DNA of 64,000 nt from Lithospermum erythrorhizon (taxonomy: Eukaryota > Streptophyta > Magnoliopsida > Boraginales > Boraginaceae). The position numbers and the translations under genes are program-made. Below are positions 23,390-34,477 of the stretch, in pieces (the first letter of the stretch is position 1; each line of letters opens with the position of its first letter). The notes beneath the pieces were generated by a model. The model saw nothing but the letters and a program-made list of their open reading frames with translations, did no database searches and was not told where the DNA came from. The stretch spans positions 31,106 to 95,105 of the forward strand of contig JADFUC010000434.1 in the NCBI GenBank assembly GCA_019722365.1. Reading direction: 5' to 3'.

Positions 23390-23785
23390 TTTTTGGCGGT
23401 AATCTTATTTCTCGATCCTTTAAAAACAACCTATAATATCAAGACTCTACCAAAGCAGTAGTATCGCCTTAGTTTCAAGCATCGCCAAGCATAACTTGAT
23501 TCAATAATTATCATGAACTACTGTGGGCACACCTCCAACAACTCCTTTAGCCATCAGACAATATTAGTGCCATGTACTTGCTTATAATCCCGTTGTTCAC
23601 CTGGCCCAAGACATTAAAGATTGACCACCATTTTGTCCATAAAAGAGTAGCCTTGGGGGAGATCTTACACCAAGCACATTCCTACTAAATATCAAATAAA
23701 TTCAATTTGCTTCACAAAAAGTCCAGCCACATTTGAAGCATTCTTATTCAATCTTGCCCCGAATTTGTTAAACAATGATTGAGGA
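23390..23785 (+). pseudogene. copia RNase H remnant and polypurine tract
   Basis: Near 23560-23660 the plus strand reads D-N-I-S-A-M-Y-L and then D-H-H-F-V-H-K-R-V-A-L-G-E-I-L. This is the conserved C-terminal block of copia RNase H (C-D-N-x-S-A, H-x-E-I-D-x-H-F-V). A purine tract, gattgaggaggg, abuts the 3' LTR. Confidence 0.8.
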
Positions 23786-23788
23786 GGG

Positions 23789-24030
23789 TGTTAAGATACC
23801 TGGTTATCTACAGCCTATTCTGGGAAGAAACCACATCACTGTGAATTATAATATTTTAATATTTCCTCAGGATTATTACTAGGATATTTCACAATCTAAC
23901 ATTACTGGATTAGCTTATTGATTTTGTAATCAAGGCTTATGTAAAGTTATGCACTATAAATACAAGAGTCCACAACATCGAGACTCATTCATCAAATCAT
24001 CCTGCTTTCTCTACACCCATAACACAAAAT
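23789..24030 (+). repeat. 3' LTR of the copia element at 18.4-24.0 kb
   Basis: It starts TGTTAAGATACC directly after the purine tract and matches the 5' LTR through gagactcattcatcaaat. The right boundary is approximate. No 5-bp target-site duplication was identified with certainty. Confidence 0.75.
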
Positions 24031-25046
24031 CCCAAATTCACCAATCCCACTCCAAATTATGTCCTAAAATAAAAAACAAAAGATACCGCTACACCCGAAC
24101 ATGCGACCTGTGATTTATTCGAGGAGGGAGCATGAAATGATTTCTATTCTATAGAGGTATTACCTAAATGCTTCCGTAATCCTTTAATATACGAATTTTT
24201 GGAACTTATTTTGGAGAGAAGTTATAGTTTCGGATTAGTCGTCACTTAGTCACGAACTTACTTTAGAACTTCAACCGAATGTACGATTTTAATGTTTATC
24301 CTATCGAAAGTGCCCAAATAATATGGATTCCTATGTTAATCTTAGTTGTGCACCGAACAATTCTATTACATATCATACGTGTGGGAGATAGGATGCGGAG
24401 TAAAACTTCCACGGGCGGCATCCTTTAACGGAGAGGATAAGATTATTTGCATTTGCATTATAAGATTTACAGCCCCATTCTATACGACGGTAGGCATAAT
24501 ATATCAAACACACTATTATTATAGGAGTTCACAGCAGGAGACTATTAGTCTCCCGAGCATCATCGCTTACACACGGACACTCCTCGACATATTAATGTAG
24601 TCCAAATATCTTCCATAATGCTAGTGATTCACATCTTGAACAAACGGAACCCGACAGAGCGATCCTCCCTGCTAGCCTAGATTTAACCTAGAGGGGTGAA
24701 TAAGGTTTTAAGTTACTTATATTAACTTTTTCTAGTTTTAAATCTTAAGAATTAATACACAATGAGAATATTGGGATTAACGTGATGTGATCGACTACCC
24801 AGTTTCTGAGAAAGATTATCAACAATATTAATAATCAAATTGATTACAATAATAATAAGATTACTTGAAAGCAGCAGCAAAGAAAGAAAAAAATATGCGC
24901 GATTTTAACGAAGCCGTTCCCCTATCGCCGAATCGCCTGGCTTCCAACCTCGGATTCAAAGATAACTCGTGACTCAAGAATGTTTGAATACACACAAGCA
25001 ACTTCTCTCAAGCCTACATCAAACACCTAACCTCCACTAAGTGACC
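24031..25046. other. unclassified repeat-like sequence, no gene seen
   Basis: A cctagaggggtgaataagg motif near 24688 is a phrase common near plant LTR ends. No domain is encoded. The 24.9-25.0 kb part is more GC-rich and probably belongs to another LTR relic. Confidence 0.35.
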
Positions 25047-25724
25047 TGTCAGAATAACTCAAGCATAAAAAAAAAATTCGGTCGGGCGGGTTGACCCGGA
25101 ATAGTATAATTTTTTTCGATGATGATATTATTTCAGAAAATTTTTGGGAAATTTTAATTTCATTTATAAATTGGGTAGTGTTTTGCTGGAAGAATTTATC
25201 TTGAAATCGGGTTCGGAGATTTGGCACGAGCAAGCGGAGAATTAAACCGAAACCGAACGGGACTCAAGTTTTTTTTAAATATCTATTCATACATATCCTC
25301 CACATCATCAAACACTTCACCATTTTCATTTTGTTCCATTCGCATGTAGATATTCCATCTCCCCTTGAACATTTTTCCATTTCTCTCTTCAATTGTCAGC
25401 CAAACTCAAACCGCTTGTAGAATATTGTCTCTATCATTCTTCTTTCGAAAGGCGTAAGAAATTTCAAGTCTTTCGAGATATATTTCTTGGCTTCTTCAGA
25501 TAGTTGACTTTTGGTTGACTTTTTACATAATTTCGAATTTGCGATAAATCTTAGTTGCTTATGGGTTTCCGTGGACGATATATTGTGATAACCTGCTCGC
25601 ATTAATATTATGAAATAGTATAAATAGTTGCTTCCGCGGAGTATTTCGGTGAGAAATCGAATTTTCGAAGTCAATCGCTGAGATACGGATTTAATCGATC
25701 GTCAAGGCTGCTTCGTATTTAAGA

Positions 25725-28005
25725 TTTTAAAGTTTGAATCAAGCGGTATAATATTATTTGGGATTAGTTAAATTTATATTAGCCATATTATAATCGAGAC
25801 GCAGAATTGGGGTTCTAAACCTAACGAAAGGAGGAATTTCGATATTTTGGCACGGACCCCACGGACCTTTTTTATCCTTATCTCTCTCATCATTTTCCCA
25901 AATTTCACCAACTTTATTTTTCTTTCTTTTCTTTCTTCTCTTAGGCCGAATGATTCTTTCTCAAATTTTTCTTCCATTTCTCTCGCTGGACACGCTAAAA
26001 TCAAGAACAAACTTCACAATCATCTTCCTCATTATCCTCATCACATCTAAAGAAAGATCGAATCTCTTGGGATATTTCGAGTCTTTAAAGAGTTGACTTT
26101 CCTTGATTTGCTGACTTTTTAGATCTTCAATTTATTATGGTATGTAAATGTTATCTCGTACTATGTAGGATTAAGAATGATTTTGAGTAGTTATTGGGGT
26201 TAGAAAGTAGTAAGTGTTATGTTGACTTTTATTGACTTTTCTTAAATTGACATTAAATGGTAATATGAAAGTTAAAGGACTTTAATATGTTGTTTCGTAT
26301 AGAATTATTATTTCTGGAGGCGATGGTAATTTTAGCCGGTAAAGTTTGGGAAAGTTCGTGATAAATTTTTCGTGTGATTGAATTGGAGGTTGTATTTAAT
26401 GGATTAATTAGTTGTCAATTGATTACCGGGTTGTTTGTAATGTGTTTAGGAGGTTATTGTCGGAGTAATTAGCATTTACTTAATAATGATTTTAAGTAAG
26501 CTTGGCGATTCAATATAGTTACGTCGAATGTTATAGCCGAGCATTTCAATCTTTAATAGAATCCTTTAAGTAAGAAGTTATAAATTGAATCGTGAGACGG
26601 GTATAACACTTGGGTAATATTATATGCTAAGAGAGGACTCTATGGAACGTATTATAATATCTAATTTCTTCAACAGACCGAAATTTTATCTAGCACAAGA
26701 CGCTTGGCCGTTGTTACTACTTTGACTCGAGGTGAGTACAAATCTCACGATTGAACCTTTTATGTATAATATGTTGTATATACTATATATGATATTTCGA
26801 GATTATTCGATATGCTGGGATTACAGACCAGCGATCGAGTATTATTAAATCGGTATTTATGAGTTATACTTTGAAATAATGGTGATTTTGATTGATATTA
26901 TGTGTACATTTTTTGATTCTGATTCATATGGATGTAAGTAATGGAGATTTTGGGTTATGGCTACGAGATAATCGAGACTATAATTCATATAATGAGATAT
27001 TAAGTGATTATGACTTAAATCACAGAAGGCGAACATGATTATATTGGCCAGACCTGTGTGATCAAGCAGGCTATATATGTATCGTGGCACAAGGTCGCAG
27101 GCCGACAAGCACATTGATTTACGTGTTATCATGAATGCATGCGACCCCGACCGGAGTGCTCAAGCGCGTGTATATCGTTGGCCTCCGATTCGAGGCACTC
27201 AAGCGATACATGCACATCGAGGCGTACCGGCCGGGAGGACTGGAAAGGGAGGCCTCATCCGATTATTCGAGGCGGATTCCTATACGCTTATTATTTGAGC
27301 GGATTCCTATATGCGTATTATTTGGAGCGGATCTCATATGCGTATTATTCTTTGCTTTTATCTTCATTCGACATTGTGTTAGGATTGTTTCCATTAATGC
27401 AGCATGTGTTATCTGTATCAGAGGTCTGGGCCATGTATTACTCGTGACTTTCGACGCTATTCATCACGTAACTTGGTTAATAATTGTATATATATATATA
27501 TCGGCCTCGAAATATATGAATTCAAATTTAGATATTTGTATTCACTCGCCTTAATGACTCTCATTCTCCTGTATGGCGCTTTTATGCCTAGGGTCTCTGT
27601 GGAGCCATCATGGCGCTGCCGAGGATCTGCTTCATTGAAATACAAGATCTTAGCGAAAGCGCGGCATAGAAGTCCTCATCAGCCATTTCTTTGTCAAAAT
27701 TTGTATATTCGAGATCAAGGGTTGTATTATATCGACGGAAGTCTCGCTGTCATACTTCCTGGCGAGCGCTTTTGATACGTGTTCGTTGTCCGTTATTTTG
27801 TCGGGATGTATCATTGAACACCACGGCGGAAATAGAGCTTATTGAGCAATGTCGCAGGTTACGTTGCTATTGTATCCATCGCTTGGTGACTCGCATACGT
27901 GTCGCTAATGATCTAACCTCTGGGGGCGCGACTAAAGGGTCACATATACGCGATAAATCTGTGATTTGTGAGCTCGCTTCGGCGACGCTATGGTCGAGTT
28001 GACTT
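25725..28005 (+). mobile_element. LTR-like insertion nested in Gypsy-like LTR copy 2
   Basis: This block is missing from LTR copy 1. It is itself LTR-like: ttgactttccttgatttgctgacttttt near 26095 and gttgacttttattgacttttc near 26221 echo the ttgact boxes of the host LTR. A GC-rich subrepeat zone occupies 27.06-27.35 kb. The last 0.4 kb (27.57-28.0) is different and GC-richer; a few open frames exist there but none could be assigned. I read it as a related but distinct LTR inserted in the same orientation. Confidence 0.45.
27276..27350. repeat. ~27-bp triplicated motif (gcggattcctatatgcgtattattt)
   Basis: Three successive imperfect copies of gcggattcctatRYGC(g/t)TATTATTtg are present, beginning about 27272, 27299 and 27327. 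They belong to the GC-rich subrepeat zone of the nested LTR. Confidence 0.75.
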
Positions 28006-29049
28006 TGGGGCTCGCTTGACTTTATGGGATATTTTTTATAAACTTTAAATGCGCAGGGAAGTTAGATTGGGGCCTTATCAGAAGCTATCGTAATATTAAA
28101 TTGGTGATTTAAACGAATTAAAGTGAGTTGTGGCTGAAAAGGCATCCTAAGTCGAAGTCAGAATTGATATTTTTGAGTATAGGTTGTTATTAATAGTGGA
28201 CCTCGCCGATTAACTGTAATGATTTATGCAAGTTGATTGTAATGATAAAGTAATAAGATGGAATTTTGAAGCAGGGATCGATTTCCGTCAAAGGTTTCGA
28301 TGGGGATTATAATTCGATAGTTTACCCGCTACGTTAGATCATGAAATCGTTCGATTAGAAGTTGGTAATGTTTATTATGTAACGTAATTCTGGTATTAGT
28401 TCTAGCATACTTTCGGTAAGTTCTTAGGCCGACCAAGGGAAGCGGCAATGCCCGTGATCGCTTCGTGAGGACTTTCAGATAGCCTAAGAGAGGCGAGTAC
28501 TTATCCACGTGTATTACCTTATGTACTTTTTAAACGTGTACTGCCCTTATAATATACCATGGGTAAAAGCGGTGTACAAACCTCAGAATATAATTATGCT
28601 AATGGGCGATGTCCTCGTGATACGATTATTGAACGTATACATGTAACGTTGTACCCATTACGCGCGAGCCTACGATTATGCGATTCTATTCCCGCAAAGA
28701 TCGACTTACCGGGTTCGGGATAAGCCATCATTTGAATTCCCAACTTATATTTCTCAGATACGCATCATTTCTGTACTTATGGTATTTATGTGGCCTCTGA
28801 CGGCACTTCTCAGGGTATTTTATGCATGGCCTCAGTTTGCATTTCAGGTATTTATGGGCTTTGCTCACACTCAGTGTATTCATGGCCTTGTCGTTTTATC
28901 AGGATTGATTTAATTTTATCGCTGGGATGTTTTAATTAGCAACAGAATAATCGTCTGGGGAGTGGAGTAGTTTGTTTGCTATGCACGTAGCCTGGAGGCC
29001 CGAGCATCGGGCGGGGCACCTATAGTCGGGATTACCAGGATTAAGCGAC

Positions 29050-29490
29050 CTCCTCAGCAGATACGTGACGCTATCGCCCTATACTACAAGATAAATGCCA
29101 GACGACTCTCTTTCTGATCGCTTTGTCAGCAAGGTAAGATTGTCGGTGTGGCCCCATACCACGGCATAGCTGCATGGGCCTGCCTTATACTACCAGATAA
29201 AGAGCTGTGCGAAGCCTTGATCACTTTGCTGCCACAGATTGCCGACGTGGGTCTCATACTACTAAGAGATAAATATACAGTTCAGTCTCTATACTACTGT
29301 ATACAAGGCGGTATGACTCTCTCTTTGATCGCTTTGTCGTGCGCATTGTCGCGTGGTCTCATACTACTGTGATAGCGTGGCGGTTTGCCTTATACTACGC
29401 TATGCCGGCGTGAGTCTTGATCACTTGGCCGCCAAGATTGCCGATGGCCCCATACTACGTATACAAGGGTCTGGGCCTTATACTCGCAAG
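29050..29490. repeat. degenerate tandem repeat in LTR copy 2 (cttatactac..agataaa / gatcactttg)
   Basis: Repeated phrases include cctatactac, cttatactac, ctcatactac, ccccatactac, agataaa and ttgatcactttg(c/g)ccgcc. They give an irregular array of units between about 50 and 100 bp. It occupies the position of the 16.65-16.85 kb array in copy 1 and is about twice as long. Confidence 0.7.
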
Positions 29491-29790
29491 AGCGGTTTAT
29501 TAGCTTACTGATCCATTCCCTTGTGTAGACTACTGAGTATATGCGCATTAGAGTCGTATAATTTCAAGGGGATACGGTAGAAAGATGTGGCGCTAATTTC
29601 AGATTTATACGATGCTGAAGTCTCCGTGGATTTCATTTCAGCGACAAAGGCTTATCGGAACCTCTATTATATATTCATGTGTTATGTCCGAGACTTCATG
29701 TGAATTATGTTGTATGACTTATCCGATAATCCCAGATACATGCATTTTATTCATATTTGACTACGATGACTATTCACACTATTAAGTAAG

Positions 29791-30950
29791 CAAGAATAAA
29801 TATGATGGTTATACTATCTTTACATCACTTTGTCGCAACTATTTTTATTCAGATACGGTATTTACTTTCGCCAGCCTTCCCGCATTATCAGTTTTGTTAG
29901 ATATGTTATATATATCTTAAGTGGCTAATGACGCAGATACCTTTCGGAATGGCAGAACATTAGAGCGTAAATTATAAACCGTTTATGCTAATCATTTACG
30001 ACATTTATTATTTTATATATATGGTGGAAAATAGATTCAAATAAAGTAGAATATAAGTACCGACCTAACCACGAATTCGATACTACGAGGTAAATAAGTT
30101 CAGATACTAAATGGAAAACTGGGGAAGATAAATTGCACTTAGGTTGTCCGGATTCAAGATATATTACTCACCATATTAAGAAACGATATATTTAAAGGTC
30201 TTATGAGGAACATTAGTTGTCATAGGAGAGGATGATTAAATGGGGAGTAGTACTTTGTAAAGTGAACTAAAGATAAGTGATTGAGTTGTATAAGTAATGA
30301 GTTATGAGAGGTTAAGATATATGTTTAAGTTAGCTGCGTGGTTTCGAGGTGTATATTATATCGGGGAATTAGCTATACTCGTAAAGATAATGTATATAAA
30401 TACCTCTTGTAATTAAGGTGTACCGTGAGTAAGCTTGGACGAGCGGGTTATCTGTTAGTTAGAAAGTCAATAAGGAAAGTTTTATTTTGTATAGTAACTA
30501 TAAATACTTCAGTATATACTCTAAATAGGCGAGAATCTAAACATTCTTATTCGTATGATCAGTAGTTAACTTCTCGTGTTATTTATTTTCACTCACTTTT
30601 AGCCGACTTATTTCCCTATGGGCGGGCTGCCATGCCTAGGTTGTCAAGTGAATCTAATCGATACGCATCGTCGAGTAAATACAGACTGCCGAAGCATTTG
30701 GCTACTGGTGGCTCAAGACCAACAAATTACACTTTATCTTCTTGAAGCTTCACAGATATAATTATCAATTTAGCCAGAGCAACAAATTGTTTGATGTGTA
30801 TTTATATTATGATTTTCAATGTTGTTGTACTATCGTTAGTTCAATTACTTCGACGAGCTTATATTGTTTTATTTACGATGCTAAGAAGTCATTTTTATCA
30901 TATCCATCACAGACTCGACATATTGTGTCGCGCTGACGGTCCCAACCTCG
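29791..30950. other. AT-rich repeat-like sequence, no gene seen
   Basis: No domain can be read in any frame. Composition changes gradually from the LTR, and decayed element sequence is likely. Confidence 0.35.
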
Positions 30951-32600
30951 TGGGGTTTTACCCGCGATTGCTACAATAAGCTACCCGCCAAGGATTTCAA
31001 CTCCTAATCAACCTTTGATTAGGGAAACTCCAAGAACATTCCCTGTGATTTCAATATACTACTCAACCTAGAATAGCAACCCTATGCTTCCTATTAATAA
31101 GGATTTCACCTAATACAATAAATGATTGAGAATTGGAATTATCACAATAACTGTGAACTTCTACAAAAAAGATAATGATTTAATTAAATGTAGAGTTATA
31201 CTTTTGCTTTTGATTGCAATGAATTGAATGCCTAAAATTAGGTCAAAAAGATTTGCAAAAAGTTGTTTCTGCTTTGAAAAGAGAGGAGGCTTTCAAATAG
31301 CAAAAATTTTACAATGAAAAAGTTGCCCGCATCGTGACCTCATCGAGACCCCTCGATGGATCAAGAGCAACGGTCAAAAGTCCGCCTGTGATGTAATTCT
31401 ATCGAGCCTGGGGTCTCATCATCGGGACCCTATCATCGATACCGTGGAACTACGGTGTCCTCGATCATCGAGACCAGAACCCCTCTCGACGGGGTCTCTC
31501 ATGGTTCAATTTCCTTTTCTTAAAATAAAGACGCTTCTCAGCTCACTCGAACCGAAATGACACACAGCCATTTGTACGAGACTTAACCACGAATCAATAT
31601 ACTTAGGATTAGAAATTACGACCACTCCGATTTTAAACACAATAAGATTAATTCGCAAAAGTCATTACTCACATATTTAAAACGACAATATACTGGGGAA
31701 GTGTGAGTTTCCCTTACAAACGCCTATAAACACAAAGAACACGAGCCCTTGAAAGCGTTTGCTAGACTCATCCACGAGCCTCGAACATCCCGACCAACAT
31801 TTTTAAGTGTCGAATATTAGTTATGGATAAACTCTAATACACGCTCACTTGAAAACGGATTAGTCTTTATTAAACAATTTGTTATCTTCAAAAATAGATT
31901 TGAATGGAATTCCATTATTCAACACTCTCAAGGCTGTGTTTAGAAATTTGTCAAAATCTCTAAAATCTACAAAGGTTATTAGTGTTTGGGAAGTTGATTC
32001 TCACTAATTAGGAAATTCATAAGTTACCTTTGAGGATCGAAAACCTATTAAAATTATTACCGGTAGAGATTTGTTACTTCCATTGATCCTAAGAAATACG
32101 AGGGTATTTGCCGGTGACGAAGATCACGACATCGATGCATCGTGGTATCGATAGGGGTTCAACAAGAGTCTCCGTTTGCGACTAAATAGTATAAAGAAAA
32201 TGCTTAATTTTATATTAATCCCAAAGTACTTATCAACTCCGTCAATTTACGATAAGAAAAGACAAGGATATGTAACAAAAACTTTAGTCATGTACATTAC
32301 ATAAAAAAATTTTATCTAATACTAATTTGGCCGCCGAATTCAAGAGCACGAACATATCGACATCTCTGTAGAGAAAGGAATCATCAAACATGCTTTGCCT
32401 CATATCAGACTCTTCGCATTTCCATTCTTTTTACGGAGCGAACCCACTCAATTCATTGACGCCATTGGCTGCTTCAACAAGAAACTATCATATCACACAT
32501 CCGTTAATTGGAAGAGATCATCTGAGTCATTTTCATGCCTCCTTGTCAAATTGTACTAATGTACTTATGTAACGGTGACACCATTTCTTTGCGGTTACTT
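30951..32600. mobile_element. unassigned LTR-type relic with palindromic atcgagacc cluster
   Basis: Sequence near 31000-31025 (ctcctaatcaacctttgattaggg) and the cluster at 31.33-31.50 kb look like LTR leader sequence. A frame at 32390-32572 is open for 60 codons but has no motif. No pol domain was identified, so the class is unknown. Confidence 0.3.
31328..31502. repeat. cluster of short palindromic motifs (catcgagacc / ctcgatgg)
   Basis: Within 175 bp there are repeated near-palindromes: catcgagacccctcgatggatc, atcatcgggaccctatcatcgataccgtgg, and cgatcatcgagacc then cctctcgacggggtctc. They could form hairpins. A related catcgatgcatcgtggtatcgata lies near 32131. Confidence 0.65.
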
Positions 32601-32836
32601 CGCGTAACCTCACGATGTATATTATTTTGAAGTGAGATATGGAAGTATGAATTAGACATTGAGTATCCTATGCCCATTAATAGCGAATACTAGTGATTGA
32701 GACACTCCTCCAAATTGATCTTTTTCTTTACTTACAAATGAGAATATGTGTGCTACATCAATTATTTTTCAATTGACTTTTGCTCTACCGCCCACTGCCA
32801 TTATATAGCCGCTATATTTATCTACAATGACAAGCC
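32601..32836. other. short spacer, nothing recognised
   Basis: No gene or repeat end was recognised. Confidence 0.3.
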
Positions 32837-32837
32837 T

Positions 32838-33085
32838 TAGAGCATCCACAATAGAAAAAAAAAATCTCCTCGTTTTTCGCAATTCTCAATGTGACAACTA
32901 ATTTCCACATCATATAAACACCTAATTCACACTATTCATTCACAAGAATATATGATTCATCCAAAACTTTTATTTTATCTCTCCTAAATAATTTCTTATA
33001 TTTTATTATTTTCTCTCCCCTACAATAGTCAATATTATAACTAATATATTTTGATTGGTCACCACATGTCTTAGACTCTTAGAGC
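32838..33085. mobile_element. MITE-like element (gagcatccacaat family)
   Basis: It begins ttagagcatccacaatag, a well-known plant MITE end, and its far side reads cttagactcttagagcac. The interior is AT-rich with cacatcat and ctctcctaaa phrases. No coding. The superfamily is not resolved. Confidence 0.5.
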
Positions 33086-33310
33086 ACTTGCAATTTTAAC
33101 TTTCATCTATCTTATTTTCATAACTCCAACACGCATAACTCATCTCCACATCATATACAACATCAAACTCAAACTATTCATCCAATATAATAATATTTTA
33201 TCACAAATTTACTTTTTATCATTTATACTTCATAAGTCTCTCTCCTACAATCTCCAATAAGTTACTCATATTTTATTTACTTATTTTGATTGTATAAAAT
33301 TTAATTAAAT
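33078..33310. mobile_element. second MITE-like element, partly duplicate of the first
   Basis: It begins ttagagcacttgcaatttta and repeats interior phrases of its neighbour (ccacatcatata, aaactattcatccaatataat, tctctcctacaatctcc). The right end is not defined. Tandem or nested insertion of related MITEs is likely. Confidence 0.45.
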
Positions 33311-34220
33311 TCAATAATTAAATTATTACTACCACATATTTAATAACATAATCATAATAATATAAGCTATACGCTATAGCCAAAGATTTTACTATTACTG
33401 TGATTCCGCATAATAATTTGAAATTCATTATGTTTCAATAAAATATTTATAAATAAAGTCACTTTATATTTATAAACCAAATAAACAAAAATGAAAAGTA
33501 TATATTATGAACAGGACAGGAGGTATAGGAAAGGCATGAGAATGACAATAATGCAATGATAGGATCCATCTCACCAAAAAAATGTAGATTAATATAGGTA
33601 CTACTTTTTATTGGTTGTAACATAAGAACAATGTATTTTATCATAGTTGTACATGTATAACAGCCAAAGCATAATATAACTACAACCACCTATATAATAT
33701 AATTTCTTGGGGTGGTTGCAACACTCCATAAAACATAGTCATGCTGGACTTGGCTCTGATCATCCGTTCTTTAAATCTGGACAGTCTCCAATCGCATTAC
33801 ACAAAGAATAAAATAAAACACACATATACAATTTTTAAAAATATAACTAACTTTTATTTTTAAATAACTAATTAAACAGAACACATGCTAAATAACCACT
33901 ACAAGATAAAATTAGCCTGCAAGATGTGAGGTGACTCCTCTTAGTATAGCATAGCTAATGAATGACCCAATATTTAGATAAATAAACGGAAAACGAAGTG
34001 CAATCCACTAACACAATTTAGAGTGCTTGAACATAAATTCTCATAAAACAAACATTTAAGAATCTGTCCAATATGGTAAGAGTGTTGGGTGGAGCAGCCA
34101 AAGTATAATCACATTCATTACAGCCATTTGGTTTCTACGTTTGATTCATATAGCAATGAGGCAATGAAGGTTGGTTTCGACAGAACAGCTACAACTCAAA
34201 ACTCCAAGCTTGGTTTGCAT
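33311..34220. other. AT-rich 3' flank of the SRF gene, no gene seen
   Basis: Only short frames with no motif occur. The sequence lies downstream of the SRF stop, outside any obvious UTR. Confidence 0.4.
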
Positions 34221-34223
34221 TGC

Positions 34224-34370
34224 CTTCTAGCAGTGGCAGAAATAGGAATTTGTTCTGGGGGAGGGGGGCTGTTGATTATATGAAATCTTAAACAACAATA
34301 TGAAAAAATTTAAGGGGAGAGGGGCTGCCCCCCTCAAGCCCCCCTGGTTCCTCCACCTGCCCATTCGCTA
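34224..34370. mobile_element. small MITE-like repeat in the SRF 3' flank
   Basis: It begins agcagtggcagaaataggaat, has ggggga-rich and cccccct-rich halves, and ends ggttcctccacctgccc. The ends are weak inverted repeats. The g-run/c-run pair (gggggaggggggct versus ggctgcccccctcaagcccccc) can fold. It starts about 110 bp beyond the SRF stop and may be part of the 3' UTR. Confidence 0.45.
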
Positions 34371-34477
34371 CCGGGACCCCCACTCTTTCAAAGATTGTCA
34401 ACGCAAAATTCAGCTCGCTTGTGCAACATGCAAAAAACATGTAGAAAGGAATTTTTCTGTTTCTGTCTGATCCTTCA

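Larger units (their letters stand above)
18357..24030 (+). mobile_element. degenerate Ty1-copia retrotransposon with both LTRs
   Basis: The 5' LTR starts at 18357 (TGTTAAGATACTC) and the 3' LTR at 23789 (TGTTAAGATACC), preceded by a purine tract gattgaggaggg. Both LTRs share accacatcactgt/aatcacatcactgt, gattattactaggatattt, atgcactataaata and gagtccacaacat. Between them the order is Gag, integrase end, reverse transcriptase and RNase H, as in copia. All frames are broken. LTR divergence is visible in almost every 20-base block, so the insertion is old. A GC-rich TRIM-like array interrupts it at 20.0-21.2 kb. Confidence 0.85.
25047..29790 (+). mobile_element. Gypsy-like long LTR, copy 2, interrupted by an insertion
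   Basis: It starts TGTCAGAATAACTC, an A-run, and tcggtcgggcgggttgacccgga, collinear with copy 1. Collinearity holds to about 25725 (gtcaaggctgcttcgtattta versus gtcaaggctgcctcacattta at 15593). It resumes at about 28010 (ttgactttatgggatattttt ... actttaaatg versus 15683) and runs to about 29790 (tgcattttattcatatttgacta versus 17067). The 2.3 kb between is absent from copy 1. Same orientation as copy 1. Beyond 29.8 kb the two copies stop matching, so the 3' part is truncated or replaced. Confidence 0.6.

Noticed and set aside
25047..25060. Similarity of tgtcagaataactcaa to the TRIM-like LTR start tgtcagaataattcaa at about 20896
   Set aside because: The match ends after about 20 bases and the following sequences are unrelated, so I treat it as chance or shared LTR-end preference.
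27135..27775. Several overlapping open frames of 100-140 codons
   Set aside because: They lie in the GC-rich subrepeat zone of an LTR, where stop codons are rare; no domain was found in any frame.
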